Part shown: piece after piece, positions 62,785-64,000 of the stretch
Layout: every line of letters begins with the position of its first letter
How positions within the stretch are numbered: the stretch's first letter is position 1
Source of the DNA: Nitrosospira sp. Is2
GTDB lineage: Bacteria; Pseudomonadota; Gammaproteobacteria; Burkholderiales; Nitrosomonadaceae
Assembly (NCBI RefSeq): GCF_033095785.1
Contig: NZ_CP137134.1
Location: 1,612,001-1,676,000 of the forward strand
Reading direction: 5' to 3'
DNA: 64,000 bases
Position numbers and translations under genes: made by a program
Notes under the pieces: model-generated
Database searches by the model: none
The model's input: only the letters and a program-made list of their open reading frames with translations
Told to the model about the DNA's origin: nothing

Positions 62785-62804
62785 CCGATATTTTTTCCCG
62801 CCCC

Positions 62805-62813
62805 TGTGGATAA
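62805..62813 (-). promoter_or_regulatory. DnaA box between rpmH and dnaA
   Basis: TGTGGATAA is the exact complement of the consensus TTATCCACA. It lies 78 bases before dnaA. One box alone suggests autoregulation of dnaA or the edge of the origin; I see no cluster. Confidence 0.7.
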
Positions 62814-62890
62814 GTCGTCTCGAACGGTCTAGAATATGTTTCCCGCGCAGCCGAATCTCCGTCCCGTTCGCCTAACAAGTCATTACGATC

Positions 62891-64000
62891 ATGCCTGCAG
62901 TAGATACTTTCTGGCTTTCCTGCCTTGAATATTTTGAGAAGGAGTTGAGCGCCCAGCAGTTCAATACCTGGATAAAACCCTTATCCCTGGAATCATCGCA
63001 TAATGCGTTCGAGCCCGTGCTCGTGGCGCCCAACCGTTTCGTCATGCAATGGGTAAAAGACAATTTCGTACCGCGGATCGAACAAATGGCCGAGGAATAT
63101 TTTTCCTGCAGCGTCCATTTTCAATTAAAACTTGCCGACCAGGGTCCCGCCAAACCCATTGAGCCCATAGCAAAAAGCGCTATAGGCGCTCAAAACCAAG
63201 CTTCTGCCGCCTTCGACACGTCGCCGGTCGTATCGCAAAAAACAAGAGATCCAAAAGAAAAACACGAAAAAAATCCCAGCCGGTTGAATCCAGCCTTTAC
63301 CTTCAACAGTTTTGTCACGGGCAAAGCGAATCAACTGGCTCGAGCAGGCGCGATCCAGGTGGCCGAACGTCCGGGTGTTGCTTACAACCCCTTCTTTATT
63401 TACGGGGGCGTTGGTCTGGGTAAAACTCATTTGATTCAAGCGATCGGTAATTCCGTACTGGAGCACAACAGTGCTGCCAAGGTCCGGTATATTCACGCAG
63501 AACAATATGTTTCCGACGTAGTAAGGGCTTACCAACATAAAGCATTCGACGAGTTTAAACGGTACTACCATTCCCTTGATCTTCTGTTGATCGATGACAT
63601 CCAGTTCTTTGGCGGCAAGAACCGGACGCAGGAAGAGTTTTTCTACGCCTTCAACGCGCTCATCGAAGCACATAAGCAGGTCATCATTACCTGCGACTCT
63701 TACCCAAAGGAAATCTCAGGTATGGAAGAACGCCTGATTTCACGTTTCGGCTGGGGGTTGACGGTAGCGGTCGAGCCTCCGGAACTGGAAATGCGTGTTG
63801 CCATTCTGCTGAAGAAGGCACTCATGGAAAACATTGTTCTGGATGAACACGTGGCATTTTTCATCGCCAAACATATTCGGTCCAACGTGCGCGAATTGGA
63901 AGGCGCGCTCAAGCGGGTACTCGCGTATTCGAGATTCACCGGGCACTCATTATCCCTCGACTTGGCGAGAGAAGCCCTGAAAGACTTGCTCGCGGTACAG
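62891..64000 (+). CDS. dnaA: Chromosomal replication initiator DnaA, partial
   Basis: 370 residues are visible and the gene runs off the right edge. Domain I begins MPAVDTFWLSCLEYFEKELSAQQFNTWI, a variable linker follows (about 85-130), then the AAA+ domain III with Walker A GGVGLGKTHL, Walker B LLIDDIQFF and IITCDSYPKEIS. The DNA-binding domain IV lies outside. The ATG at 62891 starts the usual domain I. Marks the replication origin region. Confidence 0.97.
   Translation, partial: MPAVDTFWLSCLEYFEKELSAQQFNTWIKPLSLESSHNAFEPVLVAPNRFVMQWVKDNFVPRIEQMAEEYFSCSVHFQLKLADQGPAKPIEPIAKSAIGAQNQASAAFDTSPVVSQKTRDPKEKHEKNPSRLNPAFTFNSFVTGKANQLARAGAIQVAERPGVAYNPFFIYGGVGLGKTHLIQAIGNSVLEHNSAAKVRYIHAEQYVSDVVRAYQHKAFDEFKRYYHSLDLLLIDDIQFFGGKNRTQEEFFYAFNALIEAHKQVIITCDSYPKEISGMEERLISRFGWGLTVAVEPPELEMRVAILLKKALMENIVLDEHVAFFIAKHIRSNVRELEGALKRVLAYSRFTGHSLSLDLAREALKDLLAVQ

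Overview
The window looks like chromosome from an ammonia-oxidising betaproteobacterium of the Nitrosospira type. The main reason is a complete ammonia monooxygenase cluster on the minus strand (amoC, amoA, amoB, amoE, amoD, copC, copD; 46.1-53.9 kb) with a 274-residue AmoA. The housekeeping genes (dnaE, ftsYEX-rpoH, mlaFEDCB, accBC, parAB, mnmEG) are also betaproteobacterial in content and order. I could not run a search, so the genus is inferred.

Layout. (1) 1 to about 6352 is the right-hand part of an integrated element with lower GC than the rest. It carries a tyrosine recombinase, an excisionase-like protein, a small winged-helix-like protein followed by iteron-like repeats, and three membrane or secreted cargo proteins. 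It ends in a duplicated 3' half of tRNA-Lys. Matching GGGACA pairs in inverted orientation near the two ends look like integrase arm sites. The left end and the intact tRNA-Lys should lie just outside the window. (2) 6.4-16.1 kb is a sparse region with a DnaQ/GIY-YIG nuclease, a HAF-repeat PEP-CTERM protein, a secreted 19-residue-repeat protein and a hybrid kinase/response regulator pair. (3) 16.2-40.5 kb is dense core genome: yheT-like hydrolase, dnaE, yggS, an M16 peptidase pair with rsmD-coaD-ferredoxin, ftsYEX-rpoH, mlaFEDCB with an ABC-2 exporter and a BolA protein, accBC-prmA, aroQ and tRNA-Thr. (4) 40.5-46 kb is loosely packed, with a predicted Agd3-like exopolysaccharide deacetylase, two small unknown proteins and an Atg22/UMF1-type transporter. 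(5) 46.1-54.2 kb is the amo cluster. (6) 54.2-64 kb is the replication-origin neighbourhood: parB, parA, rsmG, mnmG, a perfect parS, mnmE, yidC, yidD, rnpA, rpmH, a DnaA box and the start of dnaA.

How it fits together. AmoCAB oxidises ammonia to hydroxylamine at the cytoplasmic membrane. AmoE/AmoD and the copper proteins CopC/CopD presumably support its assembly or copper supply, and CopD here is fused to a cytochrome c domain and a cysteine-less thioredoxin-fold domain. The amo cluster is about 9 kb from dnaA and beside parABS, so it would be at high copy number in replicating cells. RNA hairpins mark the amoC-amoA gap and the end of amoB, and a 12-bp-periodic repeat lies upstream of amoC.

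I found no CRISPR array, rRNA gene or intact insertion sequence. The least explained material is the element at 1-6352, the Agd3-like gene, the CopD fusion with its His-rich neighbour, and the repeat arrays.
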